A stretch of DNA of 64,000 nucleotides from JAKPUX01 sp035353815 (GTDB lineage Bacteria; Zhuqueibacterota; Zhuqueibacteria; Residuimicrobiales; Residuimicrobiaceae): contig DAOQAG010000008.1 in NCBI GenBank assembly GCA_035353815.1, positions 54,656-118,655 on the forward strand, given 5' to 3'. Positions 8,528 to 17,050 of the stretch are shown here, one piece after another; the stretch's first letter is position 1, and each line of letters opens with the position of its first letter. Position numbers and translations under genes: made by a program. The notes beneath the pieces were generated by a model, which did no database searches, was not told the origin of the DNA, and saw only the letters and a program-made list of their open reading frames with translations.

Positions 8528-9799
8528 GCTCTTTATTCTGTCCAGCGCGGCACCGACGGTATAATGGGAGCCGGTGATGCACACCACCCGGGTTGCATCG
8601 CCCGCCGCCCAGGCCAATGCCGCCTCGACGCCGACCGCCACATCCGCACATTCGCTCACCGGCAGCCGCGCCTCCCGCAGCGCCGCCGCCAGCTCCCCCA
8701 CCGGCAGGCCACGATGCGTGGGCGCCGGAACGGCGAAAATATGTTCAATATCGGGCGGCAGTTCGTGAATCACGCCGCTGAGATCTTTCTCCTTGACCAA
8801 TCCCAGCACCAGGGCCTTGGGCCGGCCGGGATAAAAGTGGCGCCACATCCAGTTCTGCTGCGCAAAGCCGCCGGGATTGTGAGCCACATCGATGAGGACG
8901 AGCGGCTTGTCGCAGACCGGTTCAAAGCGGCCCGCCCAGCGCACACCGGCAAGGCCGCGCTGCAGCGGCGGCGGCGCGGGGATCAGCCCCTTGCCGGCGA
9001 GATACTCCGCCGCACACAGGGCGATTTCGGCGTTGCCAACCTGATGCGGACCGGGCAACGGCAGAAGCACGCCGGGGTATTCGGCGCCCGCGCTGGCATT
9101 GAACTGCGAGCCCTCGGCCCGGAGCCGCAGATCGCGCACCGTCACCTGCTGCGCGGACTTGATCAGCGGACTGCCCAGCTCGGCTGCGCGCTGTGCTATG
9201 ACCCCCTCCGGCTCGGCCGGCAGCGCGCCGATCAGGCAGGGTACACCGGGTTTGATGATCCCCGCCTTCTCCGCCGCAATGGCAGCCAGGGTGGTGCCAA
9301 GATGATCCATGTGATCAAAGCTGATATTGGTAATGATCGAAATCAGCGGGGTGATGACGTTGGTCGCATCGAGACGGCCGCCCAATCCGACCTCGATGAC
9401 GGCGGCCTCCACTCCGGCATCGGCAAAATGACGGAAGGCCAGGCCGGTCATGGTCTCGAAAAAGGTGCACTCCAATCCCACGATGACGGGGCGCCAGCGC
9501 TCCACCAGGCGGACGACCTCGCTTTCGTCGATCCAGCGGCCCGCGACGCGGATCCTCTCGCGCAGGCTCTGCAGATGCGGCGATGTGTACATGCCGCACT
9601 TCAAGCCGCTTTCGCGGAGGATGCTGTCCAGCATGGCCGTGACCGATCCCTTGCCGTTGGTGCCGGCGATATGGATCATGGCCAACTGCTCGTGCGGCCG
9701 GCCGAGTTCGTCGAGAAAGGTGCGCATGCGTTCGAGACCCAGCTTCCAGCCGAACAGCTCCCTTTGCAGAAGGAAAGTTTCCGCCTCCTGATAGTGCAT
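8516..9799 (-). CDS. folC: Folylpolyglutamate/dihydrofolate synthase
   Basis: ATP-dependent addition of glutamate to dihydropteroate and folates. The 427-residue protein has the Mur-ligase-like P-loop HIAGTNGKGSV near residue 45, the family motif IEVGLGGRLDATNVI, SFDHMDHLG and AAEKAGIIKPG, and a C-terminal ligase domain with DVAHNPGG. The ATG at 9797-9799 lies 2 bp after the stop of the propeller gene and has only a weak GGAT site, so translation is probably coupled. It is the last gene of the long minus-strand run. Confidence 0.94.
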   Translation of the reverse strand: MHYQEAETFLLQRELFGWKLGLERMRTFLDELGRPHEQLAMIHIAGTNGKGSVTAMLDSILRESGLKCGMYTSPHLQSLRERIRVAGRWIDESEVVRLVERWRPVIVGLECTFFETMTGLAFRHFADAGVEAAVIEVGLGGRLDATNVITPLISIITNISFDHMDHLGTTLAAIAAEKAGIIKPGVPCLIGALPAEPEGVIAQRAAELGSPLIKSAQQVTVRDLRLRAEGSQFNASAGAEYPGVLLPLPGPHQVGNAEIALCAAEYLAGKGLIPAPPPLQRGLAGVRWAGRFEPVCDKPLVLIDVAHNPGGFAQQNWMWRHFYPGRPKALVLGLVKEKDLSGVIHELPPDIEHIFAVPAPTHRGLPVGELAAALREARLPVSECADVAVGVEAALAWAAGDATRVVCITGSHYTVGAALDRIKSLTK

Positions 9800-9801
9800 C
9801 G

Positions 9802-11481
9802 TCAATCGATCCGGTAAGGTGCGTTCCAGTAAAAAAGCGTCAATCCGCGGGGGGTGCCGAACCAGATATGGTCGCCTTCGCGCATCAGGGTCAGAACCTC
9901 CGGGTCGGGCAGACCATCCTCCCGGCCATACTGGATCCAGCGCAAGCCGGCCCGGTCGTAGCGGAGGACGCCTTGGTTGCTCGCCACCCAAACCGAGGCC
10001 TCATCCGCCTCCATCCAGTGGATAGTGCCGGCGGATTCGAGACGCTGGGCCGGCGGCGCGAACCAGGTCCCGGTTCTGGTGTTGAATCCGGCGATGCCCG
10101 CCGCGGTCCCGAACCAGACCTCATCGCCCCAGCAGGCGACAGCGTCGATCGGCTGCTGCACAGGGAAAAAGCCTTCACTGTAGAAAAAGCCACTGTCCGT
10201 CCGGGTGTTATAACCGTACAGCCCGGTCTCCGTGCCCACCCAGAGGGTATCCCCCTGGGGCGCCAGAAAGGAGATACGCAGTGACCCGAGGCGGCGGAGA
10301 TCGATCTGATCGATCGCGAGCGAGTCCTTTTTCCCCAGCGCGAAGGTGCGGAGGCGCGCCAGTCCGGATGCGGTGGCGATCCAGAGATACTCCTGATCCA
10401 TGCACAGGTGCGTGATGCGCGCATCGGGCAGATGTTCCGCCTGGCCGAGGGTGCGCCAGCTGTCGTGTTGCTGATCATAGCGGGTCAGGCCGTTGCGCGT
10501 GCCGAACCAGAGATACCGGGAATCGAAAGCCATGGCGGTGATGCGGTCATCGCCAAAGCCGGTCAGGTAGCGCGGTTCGATGAACTCCGGATCGCTGCGG
10601 TCCACTTGCCAGCGGGTCATGCCGCCGAACCCCTGGAGGTTTTGATCGCCGCCCACCCACAGGGTCTCCTGATCCCAAGCCATGGCGGCCACCGCATCGT
10701 CCCACAGCCCGTACGGCAGGGGCTGATAGCGCCCGGTGAGCAGGTCGACGCGGGCAGCCCCCAGCCCCCAGGTGGCCACCCAGAGTGAATTCCAGGAATC
10801 CTGCTGCCAGAAGGTCAGCGGAAACCTCCGGTTATGGAGATCGGTGATCGCGCGCGCCTGATCATCATAGAAATAGCCTGGGGGGACGAAAAGATGCGGC
10901 AGCGGCGGTTCCGGCGCGGCCGTTCGGCGGTACCATTGGACCGTCACCTCGGCGCCGGGGCTGCGATCCCATTCCAGGGAGCCGCTGGTTCCATACGAGG
11001 CGAACGCGCGGCCGGCGCTGGTGATCCCGTAGAGAAAATGGTCGCTGCCAAAACCAAGCGCGACCGCGCGTTCTTCAAAATGAAATCCAAGTTCATCATA
11101 AAAGAGATTGGTCCAGATCCGGCTGGCCGGACCCAGATAGCTGAGGCCCTCCTGCTGCACGCACCAGAGGAAGCCGCTGTTCTCATCAAAAGCGACCAGA
11201 TCGATGTCGGCGCTGGCAAGACCGCTGCTGACCGTCTGCGGTGTCTCCCACCGCTGGCTGAGGGGATTATAGCAGCCGATCCCCCCGGTGGTGGCAAAAT
11301 AGATGCGGTCCGGAGCGACGCAGAGCTGCCGGATATACCGCAGCGAGGACCAGGTTGTCCAGTCCCCCTCACGGTAATGGCGGTTGGTGCCGCGGATGCG
11401 CTCCTCCGCCAGGCCCGGCAGCGTCACGGCCGCAAGCAAAAGGAGGATAAACAGGGCGGTGGTGTTATTGCGCGGACGCAT
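9802..11481 (-). CDS. Exported beta-propeller protein with Reg_prop-type repeats
   Basis: A 559-residue protein with a clear signal peptide (RPRNN followed by a hydrophobic stretch ending near GLAEE). The rest is made of repeated blades with the consensus LWxGTxxGLxRYD; at least six are obvious (for example LWFGTRNGLTRYD, LWVGTETGLYGYN, IWFGTPRGLTLF), as in the sensor domains of hybrid two-component systems. No kinase or DNA-binding domain follows, so it is a stand-alone periplasmic or surface propeller of unknown ligand. I chose the ATG at 11481, which has GGAGGG 6 bases upstream and gives a proper signal peptide; it overlaps the end of hflX by 17 bp. Confidence 0.82.
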   Translation of the reverse strand: MRPRNNTTALFILLLLAAVTLPGLAEERIRGTNRHYREGDWTTWSSLRYIRQLCVAPDRIYFATTGGIGCYNPLSQRWETPQTVSSGLASADIDLVAFDENSGFLWCVQQEGLSYLGPASRIWTNLFYDELGFHFEERAVALGFGSDHFLYGITSAGRAFASYGTSGSLEWDRSPGAEVTVQWYRRTAAPEPPLPHLFVPPGYFYDDQARAITDLHNRRFPLTFWQQDSWNSLWVATWGLGAARVDLLTGRYQPLPYGLWDDAVAAMAWDQETLWVGGDQNLQGFGGMTRWQVDRSDPEFIEPRYLTGFGDDRITAMAFDSRYLWFGTRNGLTRYDQQHDSWRTLGQAEHLPDARITHLCMDQEYLWIATASGLARLRTFALGKKDSLAIDQIDLRRLGSLRISFLAPQGDTLWVGTETGLYGYNTRTDSGFFYSEGFFPVQQPIDAVACWGDEVWFGTAAGIAGFNTRTGTWFAPPAQRLESAGTIHWMEADEASVWVASNQGVLRYDRAGLRWIQYGREDGLPDPEVLTLMREGDHIWFGTPRGLTLFYWNAPYRID

Positions 11482-12781
11482 CTTTGCCCTCCACGGCAAT
11501 AATTCGGGCGAGCTGGCTGCGCACGCGCAGCTCGTTGTTGCGGGGAAAGCGGATCTCTACCTCCACACCGCTTTCATCATATCGCGCATTCAACACCTCC
11601 ACCACCTCATACAATCGGGCCACCTGCGCCGCCTGGCTGAGGGGCAGCGCCAGCGTTTCGGTGACAAAGGCCGCCGCAGCGTACTCGCCGAGCCGGGTGA
11701 CCAGCTGCGTCAAGCCGATCCCGCGCGCCGCGGAGATAAAAACGCAGGGCTTCTCCGATTCGCGCAAACGCGCGATCACCCCCGGCTGCTGAAAGAGGTC
11801 GATCTTGTTAAAGACCTTGAGGACCGGCCGTCCTTCGAGATGCAGCTCCTTGAGCACCTTCTCTACGGCGGAAATCTGCTCGGCATAGTTCGGATGGGTC
11901 AGGTCGATGACATGCAGGAGCAGATCGGCATCGGCGGACTCTTCGAGGGTGCTTTTGAAGGAGGCGATCAGGTGATGCGGCAGTTTGCGGATGAATCCGA
12001 CCGTATCGATCAGCAGGATCTGGCGGCGCGCCTCAAGCTGGAGGCTGCGCACCGTGGCATCGAGCGTGGCAAAGAGGCGGTCCTCGACGAGCACGCCGGC
12101 ATCCGTAAGCGCGTTGAGGAGGGTGGACTTGCCGGCATTGGTGTAGCCGACAAGGGCGGCCTTGAAAAGGTCGCGGCGGTTTTTGCGGCGGATTTCGCGC
12201 TGCGCGGCGATCCGCTCCAGCTCCTTTTCGAGCAAGCCGACGCGTTTACGGATCAGGCGGCGATCGACCTCGAGCTGGGTTTCGCCGGGGCCGCGCACGC
12301 CGATGCCGCCGACCTGGCGTTCGAGGTGGCGCCACTGTCCGGCAAGACGCGGGGCCAGATATTTGAGCTGGGCCAATTCGACCTGGGTGCGGGCTTCGCG
12401 AGTGCGGGCATGCTTGGCGAAGATATCGAGGATCAGGCCGCTGCGATCGAGGATCTTGACGCCGCACAGCTTTTCGATGTTTTTCGCCTGTGTCGGGGTG
12501 AGATCATCGTCGAAAACGATGAGATCGGCGTCCTGGTAGCGGGCCAACTGCGCCAGCTCCTCGGCCTTGCCCCGGCCGATCATGAAGGCTGGATCACGGC
12601 GGTCGCGTTCCTGCACCAGCCGTTCGATCACCTCGGCCCCGGCCGTGTCCGCCAGCAGCTCGAGTTCATCCAGATAATCCTCGACGCGCCAGGAGGGGGT
12701 CTCCCGGGTGATCAAGCCGACGAGAATAGCGCGCTCCCGGACCACGGGTTCTGTTCTGGTGTTATTCAGCAAGATTTCCAC
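11465..12781 (-). CDS. hflX: Ribosome-associated GTPase HflX
   Basis: GTPase that splits stalled or heat-damaged 70S ribosomes. The 438-residue protein shows the HflX N-terminal nucleotide-binding-like domain (MIGRGKAEELAQL, LIVFDDDLTPTQAKNIE), the glycine-rich linker GGIGVRGPGETQLE, and a G domain with GYTNAGKST, DTVGFIRKLP and FNKIDLF. It starts with GTG at 12781, directly abutting the TAA of the upstream gene (0-bp gap), with GGAGGAG at the right distance. A C-terminal extension of about 60 residues follows the G domain. Confidence 0.95.
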   Translation of the reverse strand: MEILLNNTRTEPVVRERAILVGLITRETPSWRVEDYLDELELLADTAGAEVIERLVQERDRRDPAFMIGRGKAEELAQLARYQDADLIVFDDDLTPTQAKNIEKLCGVKILDRSGLILDIFAKHARTREARTQVELAQLKYLAPRLAGQWRHLERQVGGIGVRGPGETQLEVDRRLIRKRVGLLEKELERIAAQREIRRKNRRDLFKAALVGYTNAGKSTLLNALTDAGVLVEDRLFATLDATVRSLQLEARRQILLIDTVGFIRKLPHHLIASFKSTLEESADADLLLHVIDLTHPNYAEQISAVEKVLKELHLEGRPVLKVFNKIDLFQQPGVIARLRESEKPCVFISAARGIGLTQLVTRLGEYAAAAFVTETLALPLSQAAQVARLYEVVEVLNARYDESGVEVEIRFPRNNELRVRSQLARIIAVEGKDASAQ

Positions 12782-14848
12782 TTACTCCTCCGGTGTGCGC
12801 CCGCTTTTTTCCCGATACAGCGCCATCTCCAGCAGCAGCAGGCCGAGAGCGGCGATCAGGAATTCGCGCCAATATTCCCGGCCGATCCGTTCCTGGCGGA
12901 CGATCCGGGCCAGAGCGGCAGGATCCTCCACCCAGACGAGGTGGTGCGATGCCGCCACCTGCGCCGCCACCGCCGGTTTGAGATTCAGCTCGGCGGCGGG
13001 AATATTCACCGTCCAGATCATCAGGGTTTTGCCATCGGCCTGCAGACGATAGATGCCCGGCAGCGCGGTCTCGCCATACTCAATCCAGGGGCCCGAAGGC
13101 GTGACCACCGGGTGCACGGTATCGCGGCGACCCTCCGGGCCGGAGATCTCGAGGCGGCTCTGCAGGCTGCCCGCCGGCGCCCGCCAGCGCAGCAGATCGC
13201 CCGCGTCGGCGCCGCTGTCCGGATTTTGCGCGTACGACGCCAGATAGCGCAGGCTCCGGTGCAGCAGCGGCGCAAAGAGGGTCCGAAAGGCCATATCGCT
13301 CTCCTCCAGTGCAAAGCCGGCGGAGAAGAGCAGCACCGTGCCGCGATCGCCGCGCGCCTCGAGCAGATAGGGATCGCCGTTGCTGTAGGCCATCAGGACA
13401 TTTTCCTCTCCGGCCGGGGCAAGGCGCAGGGCGCGGGTGAACTGCGGCCGGACAAAATGGAGCTCCTTGCCTTCGAAAATTCCACTGAAAACGGGGTGGC
13501 GTGCATCGATACGGCCGAGCGAGAAGCTGCCGCCCTGACCCAGCTGCCCGATCACCGGCGGCAGGTGCAGTGCCGGGGCCAGACGCTGGTTGTACCAGGG
13601 GATATCGGTCCTGCCGCCGAGAACGACCAGCAGGCTGCCGCCCCGGTCGCGCCAGGCCGCCAGGTTGCCGGCCGCGGCATCGGGCAGCCGCTCCACATCG
13701 TAGAGCACCACGAGCTGCAGGGAGTCCAGCTGCAGGCCGCCCGCCCGCTCCGGCGGCACCGTGGCGATCCGGAGCATGCTGGAGGAATCGGCAGCGGAAC
13801 GCAGCGCCAGCTCCAGCAATTCCCCGCCGCGTGAGGGCGCGGCGATCAATCCGATATCCAGGCGCTCGGGGACCTGGAGGGAAAAGTAACGCAGATTATC
13901 CTGCAGCAGGGCGTCATCCTCAAGCTGCACCCAGCCGTCCAGCCAGCCGCTGCGGTCGAGGATGAAATGAAAGGGCTCGAGAGCGGTCGTTCCCGGTTCG
14001 AGTGAGACGGTCCGCTGCGCCACCCGCTGCCCGTGCAGGAAGAGCTGCACCAGTTTGTTGCGGCACGGGTCTTTTCCGGTATTGGCGAGCGCCACCTCGA
14101 TCTCAATGCTCTTGCCGACCTCAAGGATGGCTGAGCGGAGGGTGACCCCGGTGATCGCCAGGTTGGCAGGATGGGCGGCCTGAATGGGGAGGGCAAACTG
14201 GCGTAGCGCCAGCGGTGGGCGCGGCAGCGAGTCCAGGGTAAAACCGTTGGCCTGCATATCGGAGATCAGATAGATCTCCCGGTTGGCGTTATGGGAGGTG
14301 GCGAGCAGGTTCCGGGCGAAGCGCAGGCCGGCCGAGATTCGCGTTTCCGTGTACTGGAGTCCGGTGGCGTGCACCTGATGCTGCAGCGCGTCGAAATCAT
14401 GGAAGGCCCGCCGGTATTCCGGACGGACGGTATCGGTGACCGCAGCGAGATAGATCTCGTCGCCCGGCTGCATCTGTGCGAGGATGGTTCCGACGGTATT
14501 TTGCGCCGTCTCCAGCAGGGTCCGTCCCCCCTCGGCAACCGCCATGCTGACCGAGTTGTCCAGGAGGATCACCGCGCTGGTCCGCGACCGGGTGTCGGCA
14601 CCGGCGCGGCTCCGGCAGGTGGGGCGAGCGAAGGCGAGCACGAGACATAGCACGGCCAGGGTGCGCAACAGCAGCAGCAGGATCTGACGGATTTTGACGC
14701 GGCGGATCTGCTGGTTCTGCAGCTGTTTGAGAAATCGCAGTGAGCTGAAGGGAATCGGTTTGGCCTTGGCCCGGGTGAAGAGGTGGATGAGGATGGGCAG
14801 AGCGGCAGCGGCCAGCCCCATCAATATGGCAGAATTAAGAAAATTCAA
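12782..14848 (-). CDS. BatA-like membrane protein with VWA domain
   Basis: A 688-residue protein whose N terminus (NFLNSAILMGLAAAALPIL) matches the BatA aerotolerance-regulator N-terminal domain: two membrane spans (residues 5-24 and 55-75) followed by a VWA domain with MIDAS motif DNSVS at 97-101. The middle is an Ig-like/CARDB-type beta region, then a glutamine-amidotransferase-like fold (VVLGGRTDIPW), and a C-terminal membrane span (about 658-678). Such proteins are widespread in FCB bacteria, usually near MoxR ATPase and DUF58 genes; those partners are not in this window. The start is TTG at 14848, the only in-frame choice after an upstream stop. Precise function unknown. Confidence 0.82.
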   Translation of the reverse strand: MNFLNSAILMGLAAAALPILIHLFTRAKAKPIPFSSLRFLKQLQNQQIRRVKIRQILLLLLRTLAVLCLVLAFARPTCRSRAGADTRSRTSAVILLDNSVSMAVAEGGRTLLETAQNTVGTILAQMQPGDEIYLAAVTDTVRPEYRRAFHDFDALQHQVHATGLQYTETRISAGLRFARNLLATSHNANREIYLISDMQANGFTLDSLPRPPLALRQFALPIQAAHPANLAITGVTLRSAILEVGKSIEIEVALANTGKDPCRNKLVQLFLHGQRVAQRTVSLEPGTTALEPFHFILDRSGWLDGWVQLEDDALLQDNLRYFSLQVPERLDIGLIAAPSRGGELLELALRSAADSSSMLRIATVPPERAGGLQLDSLQLVVLYDVERLPDAAAGNLAAWRDRGGSLLVVLGGRTDIPWYNQRLAPALHLPPVIGQLGQGGSFSLGRIDARHPVFSGIFEGKELHFVRPQFTRALRLAPAGEENVLMAYSNGDPYLLEARGDRGTVLLFSAGFALEESDMAFRTLFAPLLHRSLRYLASYAQNPDSGADAGDLLRWRAPAGSLQSRLEISGPEGRRDTVHPVVTPSGPWIEYGETALPGIYRLQADGKTLMIWTVNIPAAELNLKPAVAAQVAASHHLVWVEDPAALARIVRQERIGREYWREFLIAALGLLLLEMALYREKSGRTPEE

Positions 14849-14860
14849 TCGCTATACAAC

Positions 14861-15451
14861 TCACGATGAGGTTGCGGGAGGGAACAGGATATCTTCAATC
14901 AACGCGCACCAGATGTGAATGATGGCGATGTGTCCCTCCTGAATATGCATGGAGGTGCGGTCCGGCATGACCAGGGCATGGTCCGCCAGTTCAGACATCC
15001 GGCCGCCGCCTCGGCCCGCCAGAGCGAGGACCTGGACGCCCTGCTGCTGCGCCGCAGCGATCGCCTCGAGGATGTTGGGCGAATTGCCGCTGGTGCTGAT
15101 GGTGACCAGCAGATCCCCCGCTACGCCGAGGGCCTCGACCTGGCGGCGGAAAATCTGGTCGAATCCATAGTCATTGCCGATGGCGGTCAGATTGGCAATG
15201 TCGGCCGTCAGGGCGATCGCCGGCAGCGCCTTGCGGTCGCGCTGCAGCCGCCCGACCAGCTCGGCGGCAAAATGCTGGGCATCGGCGGCGCTGCCGCCAT
15301 TACCGCAGACGAGGATCTTGTTGCCGCGCTGCAGAACCGCGATCATCATCTCAGCGCCCCGCTGAATGGCCGGCCCCATTTCACGACGGAGGGCAGAAAA
15401 AAGCGTCTCACTCGCCTGCAGCTGGGATTCGATAAATTGCAGCCTGTCCAT
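14861..15451 (-). CDS. gmhA: Sedoheptulose-7-phosphate isomerase (SIS domain)
   Basis: Converts sedoheptulose 7-phosphate to D-glycero-manno-heptose 7-phosphate for LPS core or S-layer glycan heptose. The 196-residue length and sequence fit GmhA closely: CGNGGSAADAQHFAAELVGR (zinc ligands His60 and Glu64), TISTSGNSPN sugar-phosphate loop, and QEGHIAIIH near the C terminus providing Gln171 and His179. The ATG at 15451 follows GGGAG. It lies 11 bp after a PHP phosphatase gene, which together suggests surface-polysaccharide metabolism. The other heptose genes are not in this window. Confidence 0.93.
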   Translation of the reverse strand: MDRLQFIESQLQASETLFSALRREMGPAIQRGAEMMIAVLQRGNKILVCGNGGSAADAQHFAAELVGRLQRDRKALPAIALTADIANLTAIGNDYGFDQIFRRQVEALGVAGDLLVTISTSGNSPNILEAIAAAQQQGVQVLALAGRGGGRMSELADHALVMPDRTSMHIQEGHIAIIHIWCALIEDILFPPATSS

Positions 15452-15462
15452 GATGCTCCCGG

Positions 15463-16254
15463 TTATTTTTTTCCTGGCCGCCAGCGCTGCCAGAAGCCTG
15501 GTTTGGGCGTGCTGGCGATCGGCCGCGGCGGATCGGCCTGGACTTGTTCGCCGCGGAGGATCCGCGCGGGATTGTCGGCGAAAAGACGCTGCGCGATCTC
15601 TCCCCCGCAGCGCTCGGCGACCGCCGCATAGGCCGCTTGCAGCCGCAGCGGCCGCATCTTGAGATCGTGGGCATCTGATGCGATCAGATGAACCAATCCG
15701 GCATCCAGCAGCTTCAAGGCGGTCTCCTTGACCGCGCCACCAAAAACGCCCAACAGGCTGCCGGCATTCACTTGCAGCAGCGCCCCCTTCTCCACCAGGG
15801 TCAGGGCCTCCAGCGGGTTTTGCAGGATGCGGACGTAGCGTTCCGGATGCGCGATGACCGCGGTATGCTCCGCGCCCAGCTGGGTAAAAAAACCTTTCAG
15901 GACAAAATCGGGCATCGAGCCCATCGGGAACTCGACGAGAAAATAGCGGCCATTCTGGGCGGGCGTGGCGATTTTTCGCGTCAGATCGAGGCCGGGATGG
16001 GCGAACAATTCGCAGCCCATATGGATCGTCAGCCGCAAGCCGGCCGCCGCGGCGCGCTCGGTCAATTCGCGGTGGCGCATCCACAGCGCCTCTTCATGAT
16101 CCATATCCTTGGGCGAGAGAATATGCGGCGTGCAGACGACCGCTTCGATACCGTCCGCTTCCGCCATGCGCAGCATCTCCAACGCCGTGTCCCAGGAATC
16201 CGCGCCATCATCCCAAAAGGGCAACAGATGCGCATGTGTATCCACCAATCCCAT
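15463..16254 (-). CDS. CpsB/YwqE-type PHP-domain protein-tyrosine phosphatase
   Basis: Manganese-dependent phosphatase that in Gram-positive capsule systems dephosphorylates the tyrosine kinase controlling polysaccharide export. The 263-residue protein shows the PHP motifs in order: DTHAHLLPFWDDGADS at the N terminus, VVCTPHIL, GCELFAHP, AVIAHPERY and LIASDAHD. The C terminus (about 20 residues) is basic. No tyrosine kinase gene is adjacent, so the substrate is unknown; a role in sugar-phosphate metabolism is an alternative given the neighbouring gmhA. Confidence 0.85.
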   Translation of the reverse strand: MGLVDTHAHLLPFWDDGADSWDTALEMLRMAEADGIEAVVCTPHILSPKDMDHEEALWMRHRELTERAAAAGLRLTIHMGCELFAHPGLDLTRKIATPAQNGRYFLVEFPMGSMPDFVLKGFFTQLGAEHTAVIAHPERYVRILQNPLEALTLVEKGALLQVNAGSLLGVFGGAVKETALKLLDAGLVHLIASDAHDLKMRPLRLQAAYAAVAERCGGEIAQRLFADNPARILRGEQVQADPPRPIASTPKPGFWQRWRPGKK

Positions 16255-16276
16255 ATCGTCCCAGCCGCCCTTCAGA

Positions 16277-17020
16277 TCACTTGCGATGTATCGCCTCCGC
16301 GAAGGCCTGGATCAGGGCCCGATCGCGATTCTTTTCAATAATATTGCCCGTCACAATAAAACTGGCGCCGGCCGCCACCTTGCGCGCAGCCTCTTCGGGG
16401 CTGCAAATGCCACCGCCGACGATGATCGGCAGCGCGACATGCCGCGCCAGCCCGGCGATATGCTCTTCCGGCACCGAGAGGTGGGCGCCGCTGCCGGCCT
16501 CGAGATAGATCATGCGCATGCCGAGCAGCTCCGCCGCCATGCCATGCGCCACGGTGATATCCGGCTTTTCGCGCGGAATCGGACGCGTATCGCTGAGAAA
16601 TTGCGCGGAGGTTATATTTCCCGATTCGATCAGCATATAGGCGGTGGCGACGGCCTCGAGCTGCATGGAGCGGATGATGGGCGCAGCCAGTACCTGATCG
16701 CCGATGATGTAATAGGCATTGCGGCCGCTGATCAGGGAGAGATAAAGGATGGCATCGGCGTAGGGGGAAAGTTGTCGCGTGCTGCCGGGTAAGATGATCA
16801 GCGGCAGAGAGCATGCCGCCTTGATGCCCTTGATCAGATCCTCAAAAATATGGGTGAACATCAGGCTGCCACCGAGAAGCAGGCCATCCACTCCGGTCGC
16901 TTCGCAGGTGCGGGCCAGATCGATCGCCTCCTGCATGCTCTGCTTGTCCGGATCGATCAACACCAGATATCCAGCGCCCCGCTTTTCCTTGATCTGCAGA
17001 AGCCGCTCGTAAACCTTCAC
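16277..17020 (-). CDS. pcrB: PcrB/geranylgeranylglyceryl-phosphate synthase family protein
   Basis: TIM-barrel prenyltransferase that joins a polyprenyl diphosphate to sn-glycerol 1-phosphate. The 247-residue protein has the family landmarks YLVLIDPDK near the N terminus, GVDGLLLGGSL, IILPGSTRQLSPYADAILYL, MIYLEAGSGA and the phosphate-binding IIVGGGICSPEEA. It is best matched to the larger bacterial/archaeal group (GGGPS-like) rather than the shorter heptaprenyl PcrB of Bacillus, but prenyl chain length cannot be read reliably. It lies 30 bp downstream of alaS. The physiological product in such bacteria is unresolved. Confidence 0.88.
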   Translation of the reverse strand: MKVYERLLQIKEKRGAGYLVLIDPDKQSMQEAIDLARTCEATGVDGLLLGGSLMFTHIFEDLIKGIKAACSLPLIILPGSTRQLSPYADAILYLSLISGRNAYYIIGDQVLAAPIIRSMQLEAVATAYMLIESGNITSAQFLSDTRPIPREKPDITVAHGMAAELLGMRMIYLEAGSGAHLSVPEEHIAGLARHVALPIIVGGGICSPEEAARKVAAGASFIVTGNIIEKNRDRALIQAFAEAIHRK

Positions 17021-17050
17021 AGACTACCTCATATTCGTTGATAACCCGCA

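Noticed and set aside
12782..14848. Magnesium chelatase-like or adhesin VWA protein
   Set aside because: N-terminal BatA domain with two membrane helices and the placement of the VWA domain fit BatA-type proteins, not chelatase or adhesins.
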